Shown piece by piece: positions 24,744 to 31,632 of a stretch of DNA of 51,770 bases. The stretch comes from a virus: positions 1-51,770 of the IMG/VR virus record IMGVR_UViG_3300043788_000207. One strand, given 5' to 3'. The notes beneath the pieces are model-generated. The model was not told the DNA's origin, ran no database searches, and saw only the letters and a program-made list of their open reading frames with translations. Positions within the stretch are counted from its first letter, which is position 1. Each line of letters starts with the position of its first letter. A program made the translations under genes and the position numbers.

Positions 24744-25352
24744 CTATCGCTTGCCCCTCCCCCATGCCCTGATCTGGCCCTTGCCCTGGCAGACCGGACA
24801 CATGCCCTGAAATCCAGCCTCGCCCATGATCTGTCCGGACCCGGCGCAGCGTCCGCAGGCCGAGCCGGCCACAGCCAACTGGCGTTCGCGCGTCTTGCGC
24901 TTGGGAATCTCGACGACGGGCTCGGGCTCTTCCTGGGCGACGCCATTCTCCGCGTTGAACCTCTGCTGATCCTGAAGCGCCGCGGACTCGGCTCGCTGGC
25001 GCACGAGCTCCTTTTCGTAGTCCTCAACCAGCTCCGGCGCCGGGGGAGCCGCTCCATCCTGGATAATGCGCTTCCTGGCCGGCGCGGGCGACTCCGGCTC
25101 TATCGTCTGCTCGAACTGCTCCTGAATGTCGGGCGCTTGTTCGACAGGCTTGGGTTCGGGAGCGCTCCCTTTCTTGGCCCGGAACACTTTGACGTCGTTA
25201 TCGGACACAAGCGTCACCTTGCGAGCTCCGCTGATTGCTCCGAGAACGACTTGCGCGATCTTCTTACCGATGGGACCGGCGGCGCGCACGATGTACTCGC
25301 CCTCATCCTCGATCACGGCCAGGATCGGGGCGACGCTTTCAATCTCGCTCAT
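24744..25352 (-). CDS. Protein with DnaJ-type CxxCxGxG zinc motif (202 aa)
   Basis: The N-terminal 50 residues form a small alpha/beta segment (VAPILAVIEDEGEYIVRAAG). A long Pro/Glu/Gln/Arg linker follows. The C-terminus has two DnaJ-like zinc motifs, ACGRCAGSGQI and CPVCQGKGQI, forming one zinc centre. Such modules bind unfolded proteins or nucleic acids. There is no J domain. Unknown role. Confidence 0.65.
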   Translation of the reverse strand: MSEIESVAPILAVIEDEGEYIVRAAGPIGKKIAQVVLGAISGARKVTLVSDNDVKVFRAKKGSAPEPKPVEQAPDIQEQFEQTIEPESPAPARKRIIQDGAAPPAPELVEDYEKELVRQRAESAALQDQQRFNAENGVAQEEPEPVVEIPKRKTRERQLAVAGSACGRCAGSGQIMGEAGFQGMCPVCQGKGQIRAWGRGKR

Positions 25353-25788
25353 GCTTGCCTATCCTGTCCTGCAATGCCTCATCGACGTTCTTGTCGTCGA
25401 GCGATTCGAGAACAAAGTCCGCTACGGGTTCGCTGTGATCTCCGTGCGACACGCCCCACGTCTGCGCCACCAGTTCGGCGTCGCGCGCCAGGTCGCGCAA
25501 TTCCTGTTTCAAGGGTTTTCCATCCTCTGAGACCTCCAACACTTCAAAAGAAGGGACTCCGCCGCCCCAGAACTGGTCCATCTCTTCTTTAGGCTTCTGC
25601 TTGCGCCAACCCTGCGCCCAGGGATGGAGCTTGCCTTCGCTGTCCCGATACTGCCAGCGTCCGTCAACCAACTCCGGGGCGGGTATGCCTTCGCGCTCGC
25701 GCAAGGACTTCAGGGCTTCGGCGCGGTAGACGCGGCGCTGCTCGAAGAAGTCGCCGGCGTCCTGATGCTGCTCAGTAAGCAAGGGCAT
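25339..25788 (-). CDS. Unknown protein (149 aa)
   Basis: A charged helical N-terminus (FFEQRRVYRAEALKSLRERE) is followed by a Trp-rich patch (GRWQYRDSEGKLHPWAQGWR). The C-terminal part is acidic (LESLDDKNVDEALQDRIGKH). It overlaps the glycosyltransferase gene by 17 bp and the DnaJ-zinc gene by 14 bp. No family recognised. Confidence 0.6.
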   Translation of the reverse strand: MPLLTEQHQDAGDFFEQRRVYRAEALKSLREREGIPAPELVDGRWQYRDSEGKLHPWAQGWRKQKPKEEMDQFWGGGVPSFEVLEVSEDGKPLKQELRDLARDAELVAQTWGVSHGDHSEPVADFVLESLDDKNVDEALQDRIGKHERD

Positions 25789-26542
25789 TGTTGCGCTCCT
25801 TGATCTGCTGCTTGATCTCTTCCATGAACGGAGCCTGGCCGCGCCATGTTCCTGGGTCGTGCACGGTTAGAGGCCGTTTGGGATCGTCGTCGAAAAACAG
25901 CATCTCGTCCTCGAACACCTTGATCCCGTTGTCGGCGTAGGCCGCGTAGGGATTATCGCGCTTGGGGTCGTCGATCGAGAGCTTACCCTTGAGCACTTCG
26001 CCGATCCAGCGGTCGTCCCAATCGATCGTCGCCATGCGCCCCATGATGCCGAAGCCGATGTCCATACGCTCGGGAAGCTTTAGTTCCGGCCCCTTCCAGT
26101 CGTCCGCGGCAAGCATCTCCATGGCTTTGCGCGAGAGCCAGATTCCGCATCCGCCGTGCATATAGTCGTAGTACTTCATGGGCATCTTGAACTGGCCGGC
26201 GAGATTGAGCTTGCAGGGCATGTTGCCGGCGTAATCGTACTCTGCCAGCGCTTCGTTTTCGAGAAGACGCTCGGGGTAGACCCAGGTGTCGTCGCAGACG
26301 CGCAGGCAGTGGGTGTAATCGCGCTCCAGGGCGTAACGGAATAGGCCCTGGTTCTTGAGCACCATGTATTCCTTGCGGTCGTCGCAATGGACGGTGAGCG
26401 CGTCCGGTTCGTCGGTGATGGGATTGCCGAGCACGAACCTGTAATCGATCGGCGAGTTCTTCAAGTAGGTCGCGCGGGCGCGATCCCGGTAAGGCTTGCG
26501 TGAGGGATGGTGAGCCGACAGGATGCCGATGAGGATCTTCAT
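25772..26542 (-). CDS. Glycosyltransferase, GT31/galactosyltransferase-like (256 aa)
   Basis: Start ATG 26542 (MKILIGILSAHHPSRKPYRD) overlaps the upstream stop by 4 bp. Features of the beta-1,3-galactosyltransferase class: an N-terminal ILSAHHPSRKPYRDRARATY segment, a DxD-like CLRVCDDTWVYPERLL, then YMHGGCGIWLSRKAMEML, corresponding to the GGxxxLS motif, and a late acidic EDEMLFFDDD. It would transfer a sugar from a nucleotide sugar. Substrate could be a virion protein or host envelope glycan. It is an isolated sugar gene among small unknowns, typical of acquired cargo. Confidence 0.7.
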   Translation of the reverse strand: MKILIGILSAHHPSRKPYRDRARATYLKNSPIDYRFVLGNPITDEPDALTVHCDDRKEYMVLKNQGLFRYALERDYTHCLRVCDDTWVYPERLLENEALAEYDYAGNMPCKLNLAGQFKMPMKYYDYMHGGCGIWLSRKAMEMLAADDWKGPELKLPERMDIGFGIMGRMATIDWDDRWIGEVLKGKLSIDDPKRDNPYAAYADNGIKVFEDEMLFFDDDPKRPLTVHDPGTWRGQAPFMEEIKQQIKERNNALAY

Positions 26543-26868
26543 TCGACCACCTCCAGCATCACGCCATCCATCGACTTGATCCATCTCTTCAGCTCCTCCA
26601 CAAACCATTCTCCGATGTCTTCGGTGCGGCAGGTGACCGTGGCGCTTTCGCCCAGGTCCCAGTAATACCGAGGCGTCGGCTTATCGACCGTGCCCGGCCC
26701 GTATTTGCCCCAGGTGATGCGTATCCTGACGGCATTGTATTCCTGCACGCACACCTGGGCGATCTTGCGATTCTCTTCCTTCTCCGGAGGCGAGGCCGAC
26801 TTGACCTGAATCCTGATCGATTCGTCCTTATCCCAGAGCTCCTTGCGGATCGGCGCCGGTTCACGCAA
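26539..26868 (-). CDS. Unknown protein (109 aa)
   Basis: Beta-strand-rich (IRIQVKSASPPEKEENRKIA, AVRIRITWGKYGPGTVDKPT) with a C-terminal helix IGEWFVEELKRWIKSMDGV. Overlaps the glycosyltransferase by 4 bp and the next gene by 8 bp. No family recognised. Confidence 0.6.
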   Translation of the reverse strand: MREPAPIRKELWDKDESIRIQVKSASPPEKEENRKIAQVCVQEYNAVRIRITWGKYGPGTVDKPTPRYYWDLGESATVTCRTEDIGEWFVEELKRWIKSMDGVMLEVVE

Positions 26869-27127
26869 TGAAGCGCCTCTCTTTCGTCTTTCGGGGCAAC
26901 GCGGTCGAATCGATTTTCATGCCCTTCTTGCGCCGCTGGATCAGATCGACAAACGCCTTGCCCACGGAAAACTCGTACTCCTTGCCCGGACGCAGCACCT
27001 TGTTCATCTCCTCGGCGGACACGTCGTCGAAGGACCAGCGCGTGCCCGCGGACCGGAACCGCGCCATGACGCGCCGGTTGAGGGCGTCATAGTCGAGTTC
27101 CGATAGCAGGGTCGAGTGAACGATCAA
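26861..27127 (-). CDS. Unknown basic protein (88 aa)
   Basis: Start TTG 27127 was chosen because GAGG lies 7 nt upstream; the frame upstream of it is Arg/Pro-rich and non-coding in style. Contains helix LSELDYDALNRRVMARFRSA, SFDDVSAEEMNKVLRPGKEY and a basic tail (RRKKGMKID ... RKTKERRFIA). The 64 bp before it hold no convincing gene. Function unknown. Confidence 0.5.
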   Translation of the reverse strand: MIVHSTLLSELDYDALNRRVMARFRSAGTRWSFDDVSAEEMNKVLRPGKEYEFSVGKAFVDLIQRRKKGMKIDSTALPRKTKERRFIA

Positions 27128-27191
27128 GGGCGAGCCTCGGGAGGCGGCGGCTGTATCCAGGCATCGGACTCGAGCCGCCGCTTGGGGGAAA

Positions 27192-27665
27192 CTACGTGGT
27201 CTGGTTGAAAGCGACGCTTGTTGCCAGAACCGGGGCCGGAGGGGGAGGAGCCGAGGGAGTGATCGTAGCCGACAACGCCTGGCCCGTGCTTGCGCTGGTC
27301 GTGGCATACGTAAAGGCCAGAGGCTCGGTCGTGCTCTCGACCCATCCCGCCGGGTAGGTCACGCTGACCACAAGCTGCGTCGAATCGAGCGTGGGCGATA
27401 CGGCCGGATCGTTGCTGGTGACGGTGGCGACGGCGTCCGAGGCCAGGACCGAGCCGGCGGGCGAAAGCGTTCCGGTAAAGACCTGCGTCTGACCGGCTTG
27501 TGTTGGATTCATGGAAGTCTCCTTGAAACGGATGCTGGTTGCTAGTGGAAAGGACTGAGGCGCGAGTTCCCGCTTAATGTCGCGGATCTCGCCAAGGACG
27601 CGAGCCAGGAGCCACGTCTGCTCCCGCTCCAGTTCTAACAGGACGCGTTCGAAGTTGTCGCTCAT
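27192..27665 (-). CDS. Ig-like protein with coiled N-terminus and possible second start (157 aa)
   Basis: Residues 1-35 are a charged coil (FERVLLELEREQTWLLARVL). Residues 52-157 form a bacterial Ig-like beta domain (TQAGQTQVFTGTLSPAGSVL, then SVTYPAGWVESTTEPLAFTY). An internal ATG at 27512 has an excellent AAGGAG 7 nt upstream and would give a 105-aa Ig-only product. Ig-like domains often decorate capsids. Two products from one gene are plausible. The first ATG overlaps the previous stop (ATGA). Confidence 0.6.
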   Translation of the reverse strand: MSDNFERVLLELEREQTWLLARVLGEIRDIKRELAPQSFPLATSIRFKETSMNPTQAGQTQVFTGTLSPAGSVLASDAVATVTSNDPAVSPTLDSTQLVVSVTYPAGWVESTTEPLAFTYATTSASTGQALSATITPSAPPPPAPVLATSVAFNQTT

Positions 27666-27808
27666 GCCGCCTCGCTCCGCTCAACTTCGCAGCGCCAGGG
27701 GCAATGCGGCGTCTGGTCCGGGCAGTGAGCATGCTCAGGCGCACACTCCCGCCCGCACCGAAGGCACGGACGAACCCAACCGAATTTGCGCTGACAAGTC
27801 ATTTTCAT
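27662..27808 (-). CDS. Cys-rich zinc-finger mini-protein (48 aa)
   Basis: Starts MKMTCQRKFGWVRP and carries CLRCGREC, then EHAHCPDQTPHCPWRC: eight Cys in 48 residues. ATG 27808 and the TGA at 27664 overlap both neighbours as ATGA, supporting translation. Probably binds one or two zinc ions. Confidence 0.65.
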   Translation of the reverse strand: MKMTCQRKFGWVRPCLRCGRECAPEHAHCPDQTPHCPWRCEVERSEAA

Positions 27809-28326
27809 TTCGATGCGTTCTTACCGCGGCGGCTACTCTCAATAAAACTAGGCATCGCCATGCTGCCATCTATAAAGCGTTTAATCTCTTCCGAGTCATA
27901 GGACTTTGTTCTCCCTGATGTCATTTTGTCAGTCAGCTTTTCGATTAAACTCCGATTATGAAGGCATCCAGCACATAGAGTAGGAGACCCCGGCTTGGCG
28001 CTGCATGTTTCGCATTCCATAAACTCTAGAACTTCCGGCTTTGGAGCGATAAACATACGGCGCTGCCACTCGACGGCGAACTGCTGCGCCTCGGTCATCA
28101 TAGGATGCCTAGGAATGCGCATGAAATCGGAATAATATCTATCTGTCGGCACGATGGGATTCTCGCTCAACCAGAGCAGGGCCGCTTCGATACAGACCCT
28201 TTTGAGATCGTTCGGCCATAACTCCCCGTTCCGGCGAAGAGCGTCGGCGTTTCTCAACCGAACTTCTCCGATTGCCTGGTCCGCCGCCTTAAGCATCTCC
28301 TCTGGAACCACGATCTTACCGCTCAT
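27805..28326 (-). CDS. Zinc-knuckle protein (173 aa)
   Basis: Helical N-terminus (EEMLKAADQAIGEVRLRNAD, WPNDLKRVCIEAALLWLSEN), then two Cys pairs, CETCSAKPGSPTLCAGC (residues 106-122), and a basic C-terminal tail. It overlaps both neighbours by 4 bp. No family recognised; DNA or RNA binding is likely. Confidence 0.65.
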   Translation of the reverse strand: MSGKIVVPEEMLKAADQAIGEVRLRNADALRRNGELWPNDLKRVCIEAALLWLSENPIVPTDRYYSDFMRIPRHPMMTEAQQFAVEWQRRMFIAPKPEVLEFMECETCSAKPGSPTLCAGCLHNRSLIEKLTDKMTSGRTKSYDSEEIKRFIDGSMAMPSFIESSRRGKNASK

Positions 28327-28508
28327 CTCGCCCCCGACATAGCCGCCATCACGATCGCCAACACCGCCGCAGCCCCGACAATCACGCCAAACCAGAACGC
28401 CAGGAATCCCGTCGATAACGGCTCACGAGCTCGCTTCACTCTGCCTGATTTATCAACCAGATACAGCGGATTATCCCGAATTACTCTGCGCCGGTCTGTA
28501 TTCCACAC
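28323..28508 (-). CDS. Small single-span membrane protein (61 aa)
   Basis: A basic cytoplasmic N-terminus (MWNTDRRRVIRDNPLYLVDK) precedes one transmembrane helix, residues 33-57 (FLAFWFGVIVGAAAVLAIVM). Start is GTG 28508 with no Shine-Dalgarno; it lies exactly where a -10 box at 28520-28515 would start transcription, so it may be leaderless. First gene of the long leftward operon. Could be a membrane modulator or an immunity-type protein. Confidence 0.6.
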   Translation of the reverse strand: MWNTDRRRVIRDNPLYLVDKSGRVKRAREPLSTGFLAFWFGVIVGAAAVLAIVMAAMSGAR

Positions 28509-28514
28509 GAAATC

Positions 28515-28543
28515 ACAATATCACTCTATCTCTATTTTGCAAA
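28515..28543 (-). promoter_or_regulatory. Candidate leftward promoter
   Basis: Minus strand TTTGCA (28543-28538), 17-nt spacer, TATTGT (28520-28515). The predicted start point coincides with the GTG of the membrane-protein gene. The -35 is weak. Confidence 0.45.
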
Positions 28544-28572
28544 TACAAAATTGCAGATTATTGGATGCGGGG

Positions 28573-28585
28573 GCTTAGTCTAAGC
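28573..28585. promoter_or_regulatory. Palindrome GCTTAGTCTAAGC
   Basis: A perfect 6-1-6 dyad about 30 bp upstream of the leftward -35. Suitable as a repressor or activator operator. Confidence 0.5.
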
Positions 28586-28644
28586 AATTCCCTTTGCGCT
28601 CTGGTGAGGGTAGGGGCTCGGACATCCGGTCAAGGGAAGCCTAA

Positions 28645-28664
28645 AATGTTCCACGTGGAACATT
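28645..28664. promoter_or_regulatory. parS-like 20-bp palindrome
   Basis: A perfect 20-bp palindrome centred on CACGTG, containing TGTTCCACGTGGAACA (28647-28662). This matches the bacterial ParB-binding parS form TGTTNCACGTGNAACA. No parA or parB gene is seen in the phage. It could recruit host ParB or be a phage operator of similar sequence. Confidence 0.7.
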
Positions 28665-28678
28665 GTGCGCCGGCGATT

Positions 28679-28702
28679 ACGCTAATAAGGGCTGATTAGC
28701 GT
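28679..28702. promoter_or_regulatory. Inverted repeat ACGCTAAT-N8-ATTAGCGT
   Basis: An 8-bp perfect inverted repeat with 8-nt spacer, 14 bp after the parS-like site. The half-site ATTAGCGT recurs at 29472-29479 next to the -35 of the recombinase gene, and a one-base variant follows at 29486-29493. Suggests a shared regulator or recombinase subsite. Confidence 0.55.
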
Positions 28703-28817
28703 ATTGATGTTATCGCGTGTTGCAAGCAAAGGACTTGCGCGCACCACGCCTTCGTTTACCTTCGCTTGCCCCGATTTACGGCTGAGCTGAGGGAGTTCCG
28801 GGGCGTCTCTCACATCT

Positions 28818-28863
28818 CTCTTGTATCGTGTATGTTTATGATTACACGTGAGATGCACAAGAG
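28818..28863. other. Nested inverted repeat in control region
   Basis: Outer arms CTCTTGT (28818-28824) and ACAAGAG (28857-28863) enclose inner arms CGTGTA (28827-28832) and TACACG (28843-28848) with a 10-nt loop. Either a structured RNA or operator. The rest of 28703-29225 shows no certain gene. Confidence 0.45.
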
Positions 28864-28987
28864 TATAGCTGGTTACGCCTTTTGCCTTGTTCACGTGGCT
28901 GGGCATTTCGTTTTACGCGTAGTCAAGCGAAACTGCATTGCCTCGCATCGTCTTACCGAGATTCGTTGATGCGTTTTTGGACGAGCA

Positions 28988-29215
28988 ATGGTCAATCAAC
29001 GCCTGAAAATGGGCGCACTCGTCTCTTTTGTAAGGGGCGTGGGATTATCTGCAGATGTCGCGCTTTATGCGTGGGCTGTGCTTGCCCCGTCCGGCTGGTC
29101 CTGGCTGGTCATGACGGGCCGCGCCGAGTTCTTCGGTCGCTCCCTGCCGGCCATCGCATCTCTAGCGATGAACGCCCTTGCGGACGCGGACGCCTACCAA
29201 AATTCACCCAAATAG
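28988..29215 (+). CDS. Possible small hydrophobic protein (75 aa)
   Basis: An open frame starting MVNQRLKMGALVSFVRGVGL with hydrophobic stretch LSADVALYAWAVLAPSGWSW and a helical C-terminus. No clear Shine-Dalgarno and no family. It lies in the otherwise non-coding 28509-29259 control region and may be spurious. Confidence 0.3.
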   Translation: MVNQRLKMGALVSFVRGVGLSADVALYAWAVLAPSGWSWLVMTGRAEFFGRSLPAIASLAMNALADADAYQNSPK

Positions 29216-29225
29216 AATTAGAGCG

Positions 29226-29253
29226 CTGATCTGAAGCGAGTTTATCTTATCAT
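29226..29253 (+). promoter_or_regulatory. Candidate rightward promoter for 67-aa gene
   Basis: TATCAT at 29248-29253 with a poor -35 (CTGATC, 29226-29231, 16-nt spacer). The predicted start point falls on the A of ATG 29260, and there is no Shine-Dalgarno, so the transcript would be leaderless. Confidence 0.4.
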
Positions 29254-29259
29254 ACCGAC

Positions 29260-29463
29260 ATGTGGGCGACCGACAAGCAGATCGGGTTTATCCACGCGCT
29301 CTGCCGCGAGCTGGGCCGTAAGCCGGCGTGCGATCCGTCGCGATTGACCGTCGCCGATGCGTCCATGCAGATCGCCCAGTTGCTCGACGAGCAGACGCGC
29401 AAGAAGCCGAAGAGACGTGACAAGCTCCAATCTCGCTCGCGCAGTTCCTGGCGGAGATGGTGA
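29260..29463 (+). CDS. Small protein with 'ATDKQIGFIHAL' motif (67 aa)
   Basis: MWATDKQIGFIHALCRELGR resembles the short repeat found at the start of several phage and plasmid proteins of the 'AT-KQ-xFI-xL' type, whose role is not established. The C-terminus is strongly basic (KKPKRRDKLQSRSRSSWRRW), which suggests nucleic-acid binding. No Shine-Dalgarno; probably leaderless. It sits 100 bp before the recombinase gene. Confidence 0.6.
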   Translation: MWATDKQIGFIHALCRELGRKPACDPSRLTVADASMQIAQLLDEQTRKKPKRRDKLQSRSRSSWRRW

Positions 29464-29479
29464 TTGTTTGAATTAGCGT

Positions 29480-29508
29480 TTGCCAATAAGCGTATTGCGG
29501 AGTAGAGT
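29480..29508 (+). promoter_or_regulatory. Promoter of the serine recombinase gene
   Basis: TTGCCA (29480-29485), 17-nt spacer, TAGAGT (29503-29508). The half-site ATTAGCGT abuts the -35 and a variant lies in the spacer, fitting autoregulation. Confidence 0.6.
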
Positions 29509-29565
29509 GAGGTTGTGGAGTGCTTCGAACACCCACGCATCTCAAACGCTTCAGGGAGCGAATCA

Positions 29566-30252
29566 ATGACAACCTCACCCGCACAGCTTACCAAAGCCTT
29601 CGCATATCTGCGCGTATCCGGCCTGTCGCAAGTCGAGGGCGACGGATTCGACCGGCAACTTGCCGCGTGCCACAAGTACGCCCTAGCGCATAATCTGGCC
29701 ATCGTCGAGACCTTCCGCGAAGAGGGCGTGTCCGGAGCCACGGACCTGGACAGCCGCAAGGCGCTGCCGGCGCTCATGGTGGCTCTTGAGTCGAATGGGG
29801 TCAGGACGGTCGTCATTGAGAAGATGGACCGGCTGGCGCGCGACCTGATGATTCAGGAGACGATCATCGCCGACATGCAGCGGCGCGGATTCACCCTGAT
29901 CTCAGCCATGGAGCCCGATCTCTGCTCGACCGACCCCAGCCGCGTGCTGATGCGCCAGATCTTCGGAGCGATCGCCCAATACGACAAGGCCATGATCGTG
30001 TTGAAACTGAAAGCCGGGCTGGAGCGCAAACGAGCCCTCACCGGACGCGCTCAGGGACGCCTGCCTTACGGCGCCAGGCTGGGTGAAGCGGAGACATTGG
30101 AGAGAATGCGCGAGATGCGGGAGACCGGGTTTACCCAGAAAGCGATCGCCGAGGCCTTGAACTCCGTGGGTCTGGTAGCGCGCTATGGCCTGCCGTGGAA
30201 GACATCGACTGTGGGCAAGATACTGACCAGATCGCGCGGTATTGTCTCATAG
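29566..30252 (+). CDS. Small serine recombinase, resolvase/invertase family (228 aa)
   Basis: Catalyses site-specific strand exchange through Ser18 in AYLRVSGLSQVEGDGFDRQ. Other family marks: FREEGVSGATDLDSRKALPA, VVIEKMDRLARDLMIQETII (catalytic Arg region) and the long E-helix MRQIFGAIAQYDKAMIVLKL. The C-terminal HTH is TQKAIAEALNSVGLVARYGL. At 228 aa it is resolvase-sized, much shorter than large serine integrases (450-700 aa). ATG 29566 has GGGAG 8 nt upstream. It could resolve genome multimers, invert DNA or integrate. No inverted segment or clear att site was identified. Confidence 0.9.
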   Translation: MTTSPAQLTKAFAYLRVSGLSQVEGDGFDRQLAACHKYALAHNLAIVETFREEGVSGATDLDSRKALPALMVALESNGVRTVVIEKMDRLARDLMIQETIIADMQRRGFTLISAMEPDLCSTDPSRVLMRQIFGAIAQYDKAMIVLKLKAGLERKRALTGRAQGRLPYGARLGEAETLERMREMRETGFTQKAIAEALNSVGLVARYGLPWKTSTVGKILTRSRGIVS

Positions 30253-30762
30253 AACGTTGTAGATGAAGCCGCCAAGCTCATCAAAAACCGGCTGGACTAG
30301 GTAGCTGTACCTATGCCGACGCCCGGACCCAAACGGGAGCAAATAGAAATTCCCGCGGTCATAACGCACAAAGAAAGGACCGATTTGATTACTTGGAATG
30401 CATAGGCGCGCGTCTTGCCAGATTTCTCGGCATAGGTCGCCAATATCCGAATGTTGCTTGTTTACCACTTCAGCTCGCGAGCGTAAGCGACCCAGTCGAA
30501 TGCGTGGATGAAGCGAATCCAGAATACTCTCATTGCGCCCTCCGTTGGGTTGGTCGGGATCGCGAGTCTCCCTCGCGCCGAAGCGCCGCGCTCGCATCAA
30601 CGTCCCCCATGGACGCCGTTCTTTTAATCCGTCCATCTCCACAGATGGGAGCACCTTTTCCGCTTCTATGCGCCTATTGAGTTCTGACTTCGAGACGGCC
30701 AGAACTTGGCCTAACAGGTTCTCAAATGCTTTGTATTCGGGAGACGTTGGTTTCGTCTTCAT
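30247..30762 (-). CDS. Accessory protein with 'SPEYKAFENLLGQVLAVSKSEL' N-terminus (171 aa)
   Basis: The N-terminus (KTKPTSPEYKAFENLLGQVL, then AVSKSELNRRIEAEK) matches a motif I know from many short bacterial proteins. Normally such proteins end within about 60-80 residues. Here the frame continues for 130 more residues, ending with a plausible domain (CREIWQDARLCIPSNQIGPF, NFYLLPFGSGRRHRY). It may be a fusion, or two genes joined by an indel near AAAAGG at about 30657. It overlaps the recombinase 3' end by 6 bp and is divergent from the next gene. Confidence 0.6.
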   Translation of the reverse strand: MKTKPTSPEYKAFENLLGQVLAVSKSELNRRIEAEKVLPSVEMDGLKERRPWGTLMRARRFGARETRDPDQPNGGRNESILDSLHPRIRLGRLRSRAEVVNKQHSDIGDLCREIWQDARLCIPSNQIGPFFVRYDRGNFYLLPFGSGRRHRYSYLVQPVFDELGGFIYNVL

Positions 30763-30798
30763 GCGGTTATGATAGCGCAATTCCAAACAGGAGAGTTC

Positions 30799-31566
30799 AT
30801 GGGGCGTCTATTCGAAGAGGCCCGGTCCAAGATTGATAGGGCCGAAGAGCACATCAATGAATTGAATCACATATTCTCTCTCTTCACGGACACAACAAAC
30901 TACATTGTCGTGATGGATTACGAGGTCAAAAGCGGTCGTTACTTTCTTAGAGTCCGCTCCGTAAAATCTCTGCCATTTCGATTCACGTTCGTCCTCGGAG
31001 ATGCTGTCCACAATCTGCGGTCGTCCCTCGACTATGCCATGAGCGAAATGGAGCTGCTTTGGACTAGCGAGCGGACTAGTTTCACGAAATTTCCGATCTG
31101 TGAAACCCGCCAAACTCTTATAGCAACCATTAAAAGCGGACTTGCACAAGACAAGGCCCCTAGACAGGTCTACGAATGTATCCAGGATGTGATACAGCCC
31201 CACAGAAGAGGGGATGGGGAGCCCTTGTGGTGTCTTCACCTGCTCGACATTATGGATAAGCATGAGTTGTTGATCGCGAACACCGAGCTTACTGAGATTG
31301 TCGGCATTTGTATTAAAGATGAGCGAGGTAAAGAACACACTATCGATCCATGGCGTGTTGTCGATCACCTCGTCGCGCAATTGCAGATCACTGGAACGAA
31401 TTACCCGAAGATTACAAACGAGGGACACGGAACCTTCCGCGTAACGTTCAAACAGCGGCTTCCGTTCGGCGGTCAGGAGATCATTCCAACGCTTCGCAAT
31501 CTCGCCGAACATATTCGCTTTGTTCTCAGTGAAGTTGAACGCGCTTTTAGGCTTGGGCGCCTCTGA
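30799..31566 (+). CDS. Accessory protein with 'LGDAVHNLRSSLDYA' motif (255 aa)
   Basis: Start ATG 30799 has AGGAG 5 nt upstream. The motif FVLGDAVHNLRSSLDYA followed by LLDIMDKHELLI marks a widespread family of uncharacterised helical proteins in bacterial genomes and mobile elements. Codon third positions and base composition look less GC-rich than neighbouring phage genes, suggesting recent acquisition. It starts 36 bp from the divergent gene at 30762. Defence or superinfection-exclusion roles are possible but not shown. A long antisense frame covers it and is judged non-coding. Confidence 0.7.
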   Translation: MGRLFEEARSKIDRAEEHINELNHIFSLFTDTTNYIVVMDYEVKSGRYFLRVRSVKSLPFRFTFVLGDAVHNLRSSLDYAMSEMELLWTSERTSFTKFPICETRQTLIATIKSGLAQDKAPRQVYECIQDVIQPHRRGDGEPLWCLHLLDIMDKHELLIANTELTEIVGICIKDERGKEHTIDPWRVVDHLVAQLQITGTNYPKITNEGHGTFRVTFKQRLPFGGQEIIPTLRNLAEHIRFVLSEVERAFRLGRL

Positions 31567-31632
31567 TTGCCCTGTCTCAGCGCTTCCGAGTTTGCTTGAG
31601 AGGGTCATCATTAGTCAAGTATGTTATTACCA

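Noticed and set aside
27124-27345. Alternative minus-strand frame after the Ig-like gene (ends PKRRLESDAWIQ...PEARP)
   Set aside because: The tail looks protein-like but no start codon with a Shine-Dalgarno fits; it runs antiphase through the Ig domain.
28682-28906. 74-aa minus-strand frame in the control region
   Set aside because: No Shine-Dalgarno, no family, and it overlaps the inverted repeats of the region.
28882-29229. 115-aa plus-strand frame in the control region
   Set aside because: Cys/Arg-rich random-looking sequence, overlapped by a slightly better 75-aa frame.
30808-31611. 267-aa antisense frame opposite the accessory gene
   Set aside because: The plus-strand protein has a recognisable family pattern and a Shine-Dalgarno; the antisense one has neither.
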